29,461 nt of DNA. It comes from JBOGWP01 sp050693875. Lineage in GTDB: Bacteria; Actinomycetota; CADDZG01; JAHWKV01; JBOGWP01. Positions 13,921-22,541 of this stretch are shown here, in pieces. The translations under genes and the position numbers were made by a program. The stretch is from NCBI GenBank assembly GCA_050693875.1, contig JBOGWP010000081.1, positions 1-29,461 on the forward strand, read 5' to 3'. The notes beneath the pieces are model-generated. The model searched no databases. It was not told the DNA's origin and saw nothing but the letters and a program-made list of their open reading frames with translations. Position 1 is the stretch's first letter; each line of letters begins with the position of its first letter.

Positions 13921-14568
13921 GTGGCGATGATCCTCATCGGGCTTTCCGGCGGGCTCGCGTCGGGGAAGTCCACGGTTGCGAAGCTCCTCGCACGCCGCGG
14001 CGCGGCCGTGCTCGACGCCGACGAGATTGCTCACCAGGTGATCGAGCCCGGCAGGCCGGCAAACCAGCGGATCGTCGAACGCTTCGGGAGCGACATCCGC
14101 CGCGAGGACGGCTCGATCGACCGCTCCGCGCTCGCCGCCATCGTCTTCTCCGACGCGGCTGCCCGCAGGGATCTGGAGGCCATCACCCATCCCGACATCT
14201 ATGCGGAGATCGGCAGGCGCCTCGAGGTGCTCCGCGAGCGCGACGTGCTCGCCGTCCTCGACGCCGCCCTGCTGGTCGAGACGCTCCCCGACCGAGGGCG
14301 TTCGCTGGGAATGCGGGCGCTGGTGGTCGTTGCGGCACATCCCGCCGAGCAGGTGGAGCGTGCCGTGCGGGATCGGGGCATGAGCCACGAGGCGGCGCAG
14401 GCGAGGCTCGAGGCGCAGGCCGCCCAGGCGCGGAAGCTGGCGGCGGCGGACTACATCCTCGACAACCGCGGGACGCCGGAGGACCTGGAGCTCGCCGTGG
14501 GTGTTCTGTGGGACGACCTCGAGGTTCGCTTCGGGCTGGGGGGCCGGGAGTGGACGGCGGCTGAGTGA
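13921..14568 (+). CDS. coaE: Dephospho-CoA kinase
   Basis: Catalyses the last step of coenzyme A synthesis, ATP-dependent phosphorylation of dephospho-CoA. The 215-aa protein has the P-loop GLSGGLASGKST (about 8-19), DADEIAHQVIEPG (about 38-50), ITHPDI (substrate-binding HP motif) and LDAALLVETL in place of the usual LxxPLLxE. These are all CoaE hallmarks. The start may be GTG 13921 or ATG 13927 (MILIGLSGG); the second fits the family length slightly better. It lies 36 nt after rpsA, and its stop overlaps the GTG of the next gene (GTGA at 14565-14568), so the three genes are probably co-transcribed. Confidence 0.93.
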   Translation: MAMILIGLSGGLASGKSTVAKLLARRGAAVLDADEIAHQVIEPGRPANQRIVERFGSDIRREDGSIDRSALAAIVFSDAAARRDLEAITHPDIYAEIGRRLEVLRERDVLAVLDAALLVETLPDRGRSLGMRALVVVAAHPAEQVERAVRDRGMSHEAAQARLEAQAAQARKLAAADYILDNRGTPEDLELAVGVLWDDLEVRFGLGGREWTAAE

Positions 14569-15999
14569 TCAAGAGCTTCCAGGAGCTCCAGGCGCGGCTC
14601 GGGCCCGCGATGGCCCCGAACAGGCCCGGGGTCGGCGTCGAGCATGTGCTGGTCGCGCTTCCCTCGTTCAGCGTGGGCGAGTCCCTCCTGTCGCACTACG
14701 CCGCACGGATACCCGCCCTGGAGCATCGGTACCTGGTCGCGTTCGTGCTGCTGCACAGGATCGAGAGCTGCGAGATGGTGTTCCTGACCTGTGAGGCCCC
14801 CGGGGAGGAGATCCTCGACTACTACGCGTCGCTCATCCCGCCCGCCAAGCGTTCCGGTGTGCGCGAGCGCTTTCGCTGCCTGGTCGTGCCCGACCTCTCG
14901 CCCCGCGGCCAAGCTCCTCGACCGCCCGGACCTGCTGGACGGGCTCAAGGCCTCGTTCCGGGGACGGCCGGCGTTCATCGAGCCCTGGAACGTGACGGGG
15001 CACGAGGTCGAGGTGGCGCTCCGGCTCCAGGCCCCCATCAACGGGACGGCTCCCGAGCTGTGGCCGCTCGGATTCAAGAGCGCAGGGCGCCGGCACTTCG
15101 AGGCGGCGGGTGTGCCGGCTCCCACCGGCCGCGAGGACGTGCGAACGGTGGACGAGGTGGTGGCCTCGATTGCGGCGATTCGCGCCGCAGGATCGGCGGC
15201 GCCGGCCGTCGTCATCAAGCACGACAACAGCGGCGCCGGGGACGGCAACGCGCTGATCGACCTCCAGGGCGTCGAGTCGGACGGCGAGGTCCGCCGCCTC
15301 GTGGAGGCTCTCCCGGAGTGGTATCTGCGCGACCTGAAGGCCGGTGGTGTCGTGGAGGAGATGATCGCCTCCGAGCGGTTCTCGAGCCCCAGCGTGCAAT
15401 TGGAGATCCAGCCGGACAGTGAGATGAGCGTGCTCTCGACGCACGAGCAGGTGCTGGGCGGCGAGAACCATCAGGTGTAGATGGGGTGCCGGTTCCCGGC
15501 CGACCCGGCCTACGTCGCCAAGCTCGCAACCTACGGCTGCGCGATCGGTGAGCAGCTGGCCCGGCGGGGTGCGGTCGGCCGGTTCGGCGTGGACTTCGCC
15601 GCGGCGTCGGACGGCAACGGGGCCCGGAGGGTCTACGCGCTCGAGATCAACCTCCGCAAGGGCGGCACGACCCATCCCTACACGGTGCTCCGCAACCTCG
15701 TCCCCGGGCGGTACGACCCCGAGGGGGGACGATGGATCAGCGACGACGACACCCCGCGGTGGTACCGGTCGACGGACAACCTCGTGGACGAGGCCTGGGT
15801 CGGGCTGGCGCCGGAGCGGGTGATCGACTCGGTCTCCCGTGCCGGCCTCGAGTTCGACCGGGCCGCCGGGACCGGGGTGGTCCTCCACATGCTCTCGGGC
15901 CTCGCCGTCGACGGCCGCTTCGGCCTGACCGCGATCGGCGGGTCGCCCGAGCACGCCGCCGAGCTGTACGAGGCGACCGCGTTTGCCGTGGGCCGGTGA
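14565..15999 (+). pseudogene. PGM1-type ATP-grasp peptide/carboxylate-amine ligase, broken by a frameshift and a TAG
   Basis: Three reading segments add up to one protein of about 478 aa. From GTG 14565 the first reads MIKSFQELQARLGPAMAP ... CLVVPDLSPR. A one-base shift near 14905 moves to AAKLLDRPDLLDGLKASF ... VVIKHDNSGAGDGNALIDL and VLGGENHQV. An in-frame TAG at 15478 then replaces an expected Tyr or Phe, and GCRFPADPAY ... FGVDFAAASD and ALEINLRKGGTTHP continue to 15999. KHDNSGAGDGN and EINLRKGGTTHP are the ATP-grasp nucleotide/Mg signatures of proteins related to the pheganomycin ligase PGM1. The C-terminal part could be translated alone from ATG 15481 (172 aa). The gene starts inside the coaE stop. 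Confidence 0.82.
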
Positions 16000-16027
16000 G
16001 CTGAGCGCGGCGGGTACCCTGGCAGCT

Positions 16028-16780
16028 GTGAGCATCCGAGCGGTCTTCTTCGATGCCGGCGAGACCCTGGTCGCGCCCCATCCCTCGTTTCACGAGCTGT
16101 TCGCGCGGGTCATGCGCCGGGAGGGCCTGGACGTCTCCGGCGCGGAGGCGGAGCGCGCACTCCAAGCGGGGATCCCCAGCATCGTCGAGGTCCTCGAGCG
16201 GACCGGGAACGACACCTGGTCGACCTCGCGGGAGGTCTCCCGCCAGTTCTGGCGATCGATCTACTCCACGGCCTTCGACGAGCTCGGGATCGACGACTCG
16301 CACGGGCGCCTCTTCGAGGCGCTGTACCACCGTTTCAGGCAACACGACTCCTACCGGCTCTTCCCCGACGCGCTCCCGGCGCTCCATGGGCTGCGCGAGG
16401 CCGGGCTCGTTCTGGGCGTGATCTCGAACTGGGAGGAGTGGCTCGAGAGTCTCCTGGTGACGATGGAGGTGGCCGAGCTGTTCGACGTCATCGTGGTCTC
16501 CGGGCGGGTGGGCATCGAGAAGCCCGACGCGCGGATCTTTCACCTCGCGCTCGAGCAGGCCGGCGTGGAGCCGGCCGAGGCCGTGTACGTCGGCGACCAT
16601 CCGAAGCTCGACGTGGAGGCCTCCGAGGCGGTCGGGATGGTTCCCGTGCTCGTCGACCGTCGCGGTCGCCATCCCGAACACCCAGGCACACGGATCACCG
16701 AGCTCGGGGAATTGCCGCGCGTGATCGGTCTCGGTGGGGGCCTTGCGGCGCCGGCTTCCGGGCGGGGCCGGCCCTCCTGA
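16028..16780 (+). CDS. HAD-superfamily hydrolase (subfamily IA)
   Basis: The 250-aa phosphatase-like protein carries the four HAD motifs in order. Motif I is FFDAGETLV (nucleophile D9; the second Asp of DxD is replaced by Gly, as often in DxG-type members). Motif II is GVISNWEEW (Ser). Motif III is EKPDARIF (Lys). Motif IV is VYVGDHPKLDVEASEAVGM. A helical cap domain lies between motifs I and II (about 15-110). GTG 16028 gives the family-like start VSIRAVFFDAGETL; the longer upstream frame overlaps the end of the ligase pseudogene and is unlikely. The substrate is unknown; related proteins dephosphorylate sugar phosphates or nucleotides. Confidence 0.88.
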   Translation: MSIRAVFFDAGETLVAPHPSFHELFARVMRREGLDVSGAEAERALQAGIPSIVEVLERTGNDTWSTSREVSRQFWRSIYSTAFDELGIDDSHGRLFEALYHRFRQHDSYRLFPDALPALHGLREAGLVLGVISNWEEWLESLLVTMEVAELFDVIVVSGRVGIEKPDARIFHLALEQAGVEPAEAVYVGDHPKLDVEASEAVGMVPVLVDRRGRHPEHPGTRITELGELPRVIGLGGGLAAPASGRGRPS

Positions 16781-16862
16781 CACTCCGACGTGAGAAGCTA
16801 GCCTGGCGTCGAGGCCGGACGCAGCGGCGCAGGCCCCTCAGCGAGCGCACCGAGGATGACAC

Positions 16863-18065
16863 ATGGATTTCCGCCGTATCGATCGCTTCCCACCCTACGT
16901 CTTCGCGGTCGTGAACGAGATGAAGGCCTCCGCGCGCCGCAACGGCGAGGACGTCATCGACCTGGGGATGGGCAACCCCGACATGGGGACGCCCGAGCCG
17001 ATCGTGGCAAAGCTCGTCGAGGCGGCCCAGAACCCGCGCAACCATCGCTACTCGACCTCGCGGGGGATCCCCAAGCTCCGTCAGGCCATCGTCGACTGGT
17101 ACGAGCGCAACTACGACGTGACCCTCGATCCCGAGACCGAGGCGGTCGCCACCATCGGCGCAAAGGAGGGTCTCAGCCACCTGATGTGGGTCTTGCTGGA
17201 GCCCGGCGATACCTGCCTCGTGCCCGAACCCACCTACCCCATCCACACCTACGCGCCGATGCTGACCGGGGCCAACCTTCAGCAGGTCCCGCTCTCGCTC
17301 GACGCCGACTTCTTCACCAACCTCGCCACGGCCTACGAGCACACCTTCCCGCCGCCGCGGGTGATCCTGGTCTCGTTCCCGCACAACCCGACCACGGCCG
17401 TCGTCGACCTCTCGTTCTTCGAGCGGCTGATCGCGTTCGCCCGTGAGCGCCACATCATCGTCGTGCACGACTTCGCCTATGCCGATCTCGTCTTCGACGC
17501 CGAGCGTGCGCCGTCGATGCTGCAGGTGCCGGGCGCGATGGAGGTCGGGGTGGAGCTGTTCTCCATGTCGAAGTCCTACTCGATGGCGGGCTGGAGGCTG
17601 GCGTTCGCCTGCGGCAACCCCGAGATCGTGACCGCGCTCGCCCGGCTCAAGTCCTACCTGGACTACGGGGTGTTCCAGCCCATCCAGATCGCCGGGATCA
17701 TTGCGCTCAACGAGGTCACCCAAGCGCCGAAGGAGATTCGCGAGACCTATCGCTTCCGCCGCGACACGCTCGTTGCCGGACTATCCCGGGCGGGCTGGGA
17801 GATTCCGCCGCCGCCCTCGACGATGTTCGCTTGGGCTCAGATTCCCGAGCCCTTCCGCGAGCTCGGGTCGCTCGAGTTCTCGAAGCACCTGCTGCTCGAG
17901 GGCAAGGTGGCGGTTGCGCCGGGTCTCGGGTTCGGAAGAGCGGGCGACGGCTTCGTGCGGTTCGCCCTCGTGGAGAACGAGCATCGCATTCGTCAGGCGG
18001 TCCGCGGCATCCGCCGCGTCCTCGAGCAGGGGGTACCGCCGGTCGCCGCTTCCGCATCGCCTTGA
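16863..18065 (+). CDS. Class I aminotransferase, AlaC / LL-DAP-aminotransferase-like
   Basis: A PLP enzyme of 400 aa that transfers amino groups, probably alanine or glutamate with pyruvate/2-oxoglutarate. It has IDLGMGNPDMGTPEPI at the N-terminus, the cofactor loop TIGAKEGLSHL, NPTTAVVDL, HDFAYADLVFD (PLP-contacting Asp and Tyr), and SKSYSMAGWRLAF with the Schiff-base lysine K237. SKSYSMAGWR is characteristic of the AlaC/YfdZ branch. ATG 16863 is preceded by GAGG about 8 nt upstream. The stop overlaps the TTG start of the next gene (TTGA). Assignment to alanine rather than another amino acid rests on family resemblance. Confidence 0.9.
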   Translation: MDFRRIDRFPPYVFAVVNEMKASARRNGEDVIDLGMGNPDMGTPEPIVAKLVEAAQNPRNHRYSTSRGIPKLRQAIVDWYERNYDVTLDPETEAVATIGAKEGLSHLMWVLLEPGDTCLVPEPTYPIHTYAPMLTGANLQQVPLSLDADFFTNLATAYEHTFPPPRVILVSFPHNPTTAVVDLSFFERLIAFARERHIIVVHDFAYADLVFDAERAPSMLQVPGAMEVGVELFSMSKSYSMAGWRLAFACGNPEIVTALARLKSYLDYGVFQPIQIAGIIALNEVTQAPKEIRETYRFRRDTLVAGLSRAGWEIPPPPSTMFAWAQIPEPFRELGSLEFSKHLLLEGKVAVAPGLGFGRAGDGFVRFALVENEHRIRQAVRGIRRVLEQGVPPVAASASP

Positions 18066-19408
18066 GGCGCCCGCCGGGCCGCGATCTGGGCCCGCGCCGG
18101 GTGCTGATCATGGGGGCGGCGGGGCGCGACTTCCACAATTTCAACGTCGCGTTTCGCGACGATCCCTCCGTCGAGGTCGTCGCCTTCACCGCGGCCCAGA
18201 TCCCCTACATCGCGGAGCGGACCTACCCTCCCCCGCTTGCCGGCCCGCGCTACCCGCAGGGGATCCCGATTCGCCCCGAGTCCGATCTCGAGCGGCTGCT
18301 CGACGAGCACGGCGTGCACGAGGTCGTCTTCGCGTACTCGGACGTCTCCCACGAGCACGTCATGCACGCGGCGTCGATTGCACTGGCGCACGACGCCGAC
18401 TTCCGGCTCCTCGGGCCGCGGTCCACGATGCTGGCGTCCTCGGTGCCCGTCGTGAGTGTCGGGGCCAGCAGGACGGGGGCGGGCAAGAGCCAGACCACCC
18501 GGCGAGTCGCCCGGATCCTCGCGGCGGGCGGGGTTCCTCCCGTGATCGTCCGGCACCCGATGGCGTACGGCGACCTTTCGCGCCAGGCGGTGCAGCGATT
18601 CGCGGTTGCGTCGGACCTCGACGACGCCGGGTGCACGATCGAGGAGCGAGAGGAGTACGAGCCGCATCTGGCCGAGGGCCGAGTGGTCTACGCCGGCGTC
18701 GACTACGGGCGGATCCTGGAGCGGGCCGAGGCCGAAGCAAAGGTGATCGTGTGGGACGGCGGCAACAACGACCTTCCCTTCTTCGAGCCGGAGATCCATA
18801 TCGTGGTCCTCGACCCCCTACGTCCGGGGGACGAGCTGCGCTACCACCCCGGCGAGGCCAACCTCCGCGCTGCCGACGTGCTGGTCGTGAACAAGATCGA
18901 CTCGGCCTCGCCCCAGCAGCTCGAAGCGATCGAGGCGTCCATCCGGGAAGCCAACCCTGCGGCGATGGTCGTCCGGGCCAAATCGGTCGTGTCGGTGGAG
19001 CACGGCGAGCGCATCGCCGGCCGGCGGGTGCTGGTCGTCGAGGACGGTCCGACGCTGACGCACGGCGGGATGAGCTACGGGGCCGGCGTGGTGGCGGCGT
19101 TGCGGAGCGGAGCTGCCGAGGTCGTCGATCCACGGCCCTGGGCGACCGCCAGCCTGAAGGAGGTGTACGAGGCCTACCAGGTGGGGCCGGTCCTGCCGGC
19201 GATGGGCTACCGGCGCGAGCAGATGCGCGACCTGGAAGCAGCCATCAACGGCGCCGACGCGGATCTGGTGCTGATCGCCACTCCGGTGGACCTCCGCAGG
19301 CTCATCCGGATCGACCGCCCGGCACTTCGAGTGGGATACGAGCTGAAGGAGGTCGGCGAGCCGACGCTCGAGGACGTGCTGGCCCCGCTGATCGCCCGGC
19401 TCCACTGA
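18062..19408 (+). CDS. Cyclic 2,3-diphosphoglycerate synthetase-like P-loop GTPase
   Basis: The 448-aa protein closely matches the family named for the archaeal enzyme that cyclises 2,3-diphosphoglycerate. The N-terminus VLIMGAAGRDFHNFNVAFRD and AAQIPYIAERTYPPPLAGPRYP are hallmark sequences. The P-loop GASRTGAGKSQTT contains K142, then come VIVWDGGNNDLPFF (Walker B region) and VLVVNKIDSAS (NKxD guanine-specificity motif). Many bacteria have the gene without known cyclic diphosphoglycerate, so the physiological role here is open. TTG 18062 overlaps the aminotransferase stop; GTG 18101 (VLIMGAAGRD) is an equally plausible start. Coupling with the aminotransferase suggests co-expression only. 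Confidence 0.87.
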   Translation: MRRPPGRDLGPRRVLIMGAAGRDFHNFNVAFRDDPSVEVVAFTAAQIPYIAERTYPPPLAGPRYPQGIPIRPESDLERLLDEHGVHEVVFAYSDVSHEHVMHAASIALAHDADFRLLGPRSTMLASSVPVVSVGASRTGAGKSQTTRRVARILAAGGVPPVIVRHPMAYGDLSRQAVQRFAVASDLDDAGCTIEEREEYEPHLAEGRVVYAGVDYGRILERAEAEAKVIVWDGGNNDLPFFEPEIHIVVLDPLRPGDELRYHPGEANLRAADVLVVNKIDSASPQQLEAIEASIREANPAAMVVRAKSVVSVEHGERIAGRRVLVVEDGPTLTHGGMSYGAGVVAALRSGAAEVVDPRPWATASLKEVYEAYQVGPVLPAMGYRREQMRDLEAAINGADADLVLIATPVDLRRLIRIDRPALRVGYELKEVGEPTLEDVLAPLIARLH

Positions 19409-19413
19409 TTCCC

Positions 19414-19433
19414 GCCCGCCGATCCTGGCGGGC
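19414..19433 (+). terminator. Hairpin after the cyclic-DPG-synthetase-like gene
   Basis: GCCCGCC-GATCCT-GGCGGGC is a perfect 7-bp stem with a 6-nt loop, 5 nt after the stop codon. It lacks a U-tract, as often in high-GC genomes. Confidence 0.45.
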
Positions 19434-19733
19434 CGACCTGCGCTCTCACCCCGGCCACCTATATGCACGTGGCACCGTGCACGCGCCACAGTGACGCCGG
19501 CCCTTACCTGGAGCGGGCTCGGGGAATTAGGGTGCCACCATCCTGCATCGAGACCAGCTGCAGGCCGGCTCTCGACCCTCCCCGCATCCTCTCGCGAGAA
19601 GCCGGAGCTCACCGGGGCCGCCGGGTCGAACGATCCGGCGGCCCCGCCATTTCGCCCAACTGCCGAGCGCGGGTCCGGCGAGCCATCCCGCATCGTAGGA
19701 TCGAAGGGCCGCGCGGGGGAACGAGGAGGAGCC
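19434..19733. other. Intergenic region with a strong 11-bp hairpin
   Basis: No convincing gene lies here. GGGGCCGCCGG (19614-19624), a 10-nt loop, and CCGGCGGCCCC (19635-19645) form a perfect 11-bp stem, 88 nt before the next start codon. Further upstream TGCACG-TGGCAC-CGTGCA makes a small inverted repeat. These could be a terminator or leader element; the sequence does not say which. Confidence 0.5.
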
Positions 19734-20540
19734 ATGACCCAGGCGTTCGAGGACGTCGTGATACCGGGAGTGGCGCGCCCCGGCGTGGAGATTCGTGTGG
19801 AGCCGTCTCCGCGATGGGTTCGCGTCCGGTTCGGTGGCGAGTTCGTTGCCGACAGCAAACACGCCCAGCTGCTGCTGGCCCCGGGACGGCTCCCCGTCTA
19901 CTACTTCCCCGCCAGTGAGGCCCGGATCGTCGTGTTGGTGCCGTCGGAGCGGCGCGCCGCCGACGAGCGAGGGGAGCGGTCGTTCTGGCACGTCGAGGTG
20001 GGGGACCGGCGGGCCGAGGACGCCGCCTGGTCGTTCACCTCGCCGGCGGAGGACTACGAGCCTCTGCGTGACCACGTAGCCTTCTACTGGAGCGCGATGG
20101 ACGCCTGGTTCGAGGAGGACGAGGAGGTCTTCGCGCATCCCCGTGATCCGTATCACCGCGTCGACGTGTGCCAGAGCTCCCGGCACGTCCGCGTCGGGCT
20201 GGGTGGCCAGACGGCGGCGGAGACGCACCGCCCGCGCCTGCTGTTCGAGACCGGGCTGCCCACCCGCTACTACATCCCGAAACTCGACGTGCGCATGGAT
20301 CTGCTGGGGCCGACGGCGACCCGCAGCCGCTGCCCGTACAAGGGCGAGGCCGGGTACTGGTCGGCGCAAGTGGGGGGCCGAGTGTACAAGGACATCGTCT
20401 GGAGCTACCCGCTCCCCATCCCCGAGTGCCCGCGGATCGAGAACCACCTCTGCTTCTTCAACGAGCGGGTGGACGCCATCTACCTCGACGGCGAGCTCCA
20501 GCCGGTTCCCGATTCGCCCTGGTCGCCACGGCGCAGGTAG
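19734..20540 (+). CDS. Tandem DUF427 protein
   Basis: This 268-aa protein contains two DUF427 domains (about 20-115 and 130-245). The first has VRFGGEFVADSKHAQLLLAPGRLPVYYFP and the second VRVGLGGQTAAETHRPRLLFETGLPTRYYIP, so an internal duplication is visible. The stretch FYWSAMDAWFEEDEEVFAHPRDPYHRVDV, and later CPYKGEAGYWSAQVGG and IENHLCFFNERVDAIYLDGE, are typical. DUF427 proteins are small beta-rich proteins of unknown function common in Actinobacteria. ATG 19734 is set by a strong GAGGAGGA Shine-Dalgarno 2-9 nt upstream; the open frame before it crosses a hairpin and looks non-coding. The acyltransferase gene follows after 12 nt, so they probably form an operon. Confidence 0.9.
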   Translation: MTQAFEDVVIPGVARPGVEIRVEPSPRWVRVRFGGEFVADSKHAQLLLAPGRLPVYYFPASEARIVVLVPSERRAADERGERSFWHVEVGDRRAEDAAWSFTSPAEDYEPLRDHVAFYWSAMDAWFEEDEEVFAHPRDPYHRVDVCQSSRHVRVGLGGQTAAETHRPRLLFETGLPTRYYIPKLDVRMDLLGPTATRSRCPYKGEAGYWSAQVGGRVYKDIVWSYPLPIPECPRIENHLCFFNERVDAIYLDGELQPVPDSPWSPRRR

Positions 20541-20552
20541 AGGCGGCGAGCC

Positions 20553-21332
20553 ATGGCGCCGGACGACAAACGGAAGGAGCACGCGGGCGAGGCAGCCCTC
20601 GGACTGCGTCCAGACGCCGGCCCCATCCTTCGCCGGCCCACGCTCCGGACCCTCGGTGCCGCCGGCAGGGGAGCGATCCTCTACCGGTCCCTCAAAGTCG
20701 GGCTCGGATTCCTGCTCCGCATGCTCTACCGGGTCCGAGCCGAGGGCGTCGAGAACGTCCCTTCCGCGGGACCCGTCGTCATCGCGGCAAACCATGCATC
20801 GTTCGTCGACTCGGTCTTGCTGCCGCTCTGCGTCCCCCGCCAGATGGTCTTCCTGGCCTATGCCGGGTTCTTCAAGCGATGGTGGTCGGGGTGGTTCTTC
20901 CGGTCGCTCGGCCTCATCCCGGTTTCGAGAGGCACGGGCGGTGCGACCGTGGTAGAGGCCGGCGTCGAAGCGCTCCGAGCGGGGCGAGTGCTCGGCATCT
21001 TCCCCGAGGGAACTCGCTCTCCGGATGGCCGCGTCTACCGGGGCCACACGGGTGTCGCACGGATCGCCCAGCGGTCCGGAACGGCCATCGTGCCGGCTGG
21101 ACTCATCGGGATCCACGAGATCATGCCGAGGAGCAGCGTGTTCCCCAAGCCGCGGGGACGAGTCGTGCTCCGGTTCGGCCGGCCGATCCTCCCCGGCGAC
21201 GGGGACGACCGGGCGGCGCTGCGGGTCCTCACCGACCGCGTCATGGCGGCCATCGCCGAGTTGACCGGTCAGGAACAGGTGGAGGACTACGCCGGCGTGA
21301 CGGGAGAGGTGCTCCCGGCCCCGGAGGTGTAG
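20553..21332 (+). CDS. 1-acyl-sn-glycerol-3-phosphate acyltransferase (PlsC family)
   Basis: Transfers an acyl chain to lysophosphatidate or a related acceptor at the membrane. The 259-aa protein has the acyltransferase motif I NHASFVD (H81, D86), a motif II region GLIPVSRGTGG, motif III FPEGTRSPDGRVYRGHTGVA (about 150-169) and motif IV near IVPAGLIG. A hydrophobic segment (AILYRSLKVGLGFLLRMLY, about 45-62) precedes motif I and could associate with the membrane. The first 40 residues are polar and not conserved, so translation might start later. It lies 12 nt downstream of the DUF427 gene and converges on the RlpA-like gene 16 nt away. Confidence 0.9.
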   Translation: MAPDDKRKEHAGEAALGLRPDAGPILRRPTLRTLGAAGRGAILYRSLKVGLGFLLRMLYRVRAEGVENVPSAGPVVIAANHASFVDSVLLPLCVPRQMVFLAYAGFFKRWWSGWFFRSLGLIPVSRGTGGATVVEAGVEALRAGRVLGIFPEGTRSPDGRVYRGHTGVARIAQRSGTAIVPAGLIGIHEIMPRSSVFPKPRGRVVLRFGRPILPGDGDDRAALRVLTDRVMAAIAELTGQEQVEDYAGVTGEVLPAPEV

Positions 21333-21348
21333 CGACCGTGCGGACCTC

Positions 21349-22440
21349 TCAGGGGAACGGCGGGCCCGGCTCCCGGGGCACCAGGATCTCCATCCGAACG
21401 TCGCGGACTCCCGACAGCCCGATTGCCTCCCCGGCGGCCGCCGAGAGGTCGAGGACGCGCCCGGCCACGTAGGGGCCCCGGTCGGTGATCACGACCACCA
21501 CGGAACGGCCCCCGAGCGTCACCTTGAGGAACGTGCCGAACGGGAGGACCAGGCTCGCCGCCGTCAACTGCGTCTGACGGTAGGTGGCGCCGCTCGAGGC
21601 GCGGCGCCCGTCGAAGCCGGGTCCGTACCACGACGATGCCCCGGTGGTGACGAGTCCCGTCGACTTGAGCAGCTTCGGGAGGAAAGGCTCGGATCCGATG
21701 CCGGGGGCGTACCACGCCAGCAGGGCGGCAAGACGCTCGTCGAGCACCCGCTGCCGCTCGGTGCGTCGCGCCTCGACCTCGGGTGACACACCCCGACGGC
21801 GCGCCTCCTCGGCACGGCGCGCCGCCTCCATCCTGGTGAGCTCGGCCTGGGCGCTCGCAACGGCCGCCTGCTCGGCATCGAGGAGCGCCTGGATGCTCTT
21901 TCGCACCCGGTCGATGCGCCCGTGGGCCCCGAGAAGCACCTGCTTCTGCTCGTCGATCGACCGGCGCTCCTGCTGCAGCGCCTCGCGGGTCTCGATCAGA
22001 TCTCGGTAGGCTGCCTGGTCCTCGCGCATCTGCCCGCCGAGAAACCGGCCGAACGAGAGTACCTGGGGCACCGACTCCAGCCCGAAGAGCGCCTGGAGGT
22101 GGCGCCACGCTCCCCGCTTGTATGCCTCTCTCGCCCTGGCGTTGAGCAACGAGCGCGCATCCGCGGCTTCGGCCTCGAGCGCATCGAGCCGGAGGCGGGC
22201 CACCCCGAGCCTGACGGACGTCTCCGAGGTCACGTCCTCGAGCGAGCGGAGCTGCCCGAGCTGGCGCTCGAGCCGGGACGCGAGATCGGCGACGCGCCGC
22301 TCGCCGGCCCGCACATCCGACCGGCGCTCCGCGATGGTGTTCGGCGGGGGGGATGGCGCGGCAGGGGCGGCCGCGGGCAGCAGCGTGAGCGCGAGCGTCA
22401 TCACGCCAAGCACGCTTCGCGATGCTCCTGGTGCGGTCAT
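21349..22440 (-). CDS. Secreted coiled-coil protein with RlpA-like double-psi beta-barrel
   Basis: The 363-aa protein has a signal peptide (MTAPGASRSVLGVMTLALTLLPAAAPAAP). Next is a long helical region (about 35-225) with heptad-like Leu/Ala and many Arg/Glu, predicted to be a coiled coil as in peptidoglycan-hydrolase regulators. The C-terminal domain (about 255-360) reads SSWYGPGFDGRRASSGATY, LTAASLVLPFGTFLKVTL, VITDRGPYVAGRVLDLS, the RlpA/DPBB pattern with the conserved Asp of the NDRGP motif. RlpA proteins act on or bind denuded peptidoglycan at division sites. ATG 22440 is the start because it gives a normal signal peptide; it is divergent from ltaE. Confidence 0.87.
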   Translation of the reverse strand: MTAPGASRSVLGVMTLALTLLPAAAPAAPSPPPNTIAERRSDVRAGERRVADLASRLERQLGQLRSLEDVTSETSVRLGVARLRLDALEAEAADARSLLNARAREAYKRGAWRHLQALFGLESVPQVLSFGRFLGGQMREDQAAYRDLIETREALQQERRSIDEQKQVLLGAHGRIDRVRKSIQALLDAEQAAVASAQAELTRMEAARRAEEARRRGVSPEVEARRTERQRVLDERLAALLAWYAPGIGSEPFLPKLLKSTGLVTTGASSWYGPGFDGRRASSGATYRQTQLTAASLVLPFGTFLKVTLGGRSVVVVITDRGPYVAGRVLDLSAAAGEAIGLSGVRDVRMEILVPREPGPPFP

Positions 22441-22529
22441 GCCGAGAGACTTTCCACCCAACTCCCCTCGGCATCAAGTGCCGAAAGATTGAGGGCACTG
22501 CGTCGAGGGAGCGGCCGTCCGCCGGACGG

Positions 22530-22535
22530 TAGACT
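22530..22535 (+). promoter_or_regulatory. Leaderless -10 for ltaE
   Basis: TAGACT occupies positions -12 to -7 relative to the ltaE ATG at 22542. This is the TANNNT placement of leaderless actinobacterial promoters, and no Shine-Dalgarno is present. A TCGGCA-TCAAG-TGCCGA inverted repeat (22468-22484) lies in the same divergent region and could be an operator. Confidence 0.55.
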
Positions 22536-22541
22536 CGTGCA

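Noticed and set aside
15478..15480. TAG as a recoded sense codon
   Set aside because: TAG is used as the ordinary final stop by rpsA and the VOC gene, and the same gene already has a frameshift.
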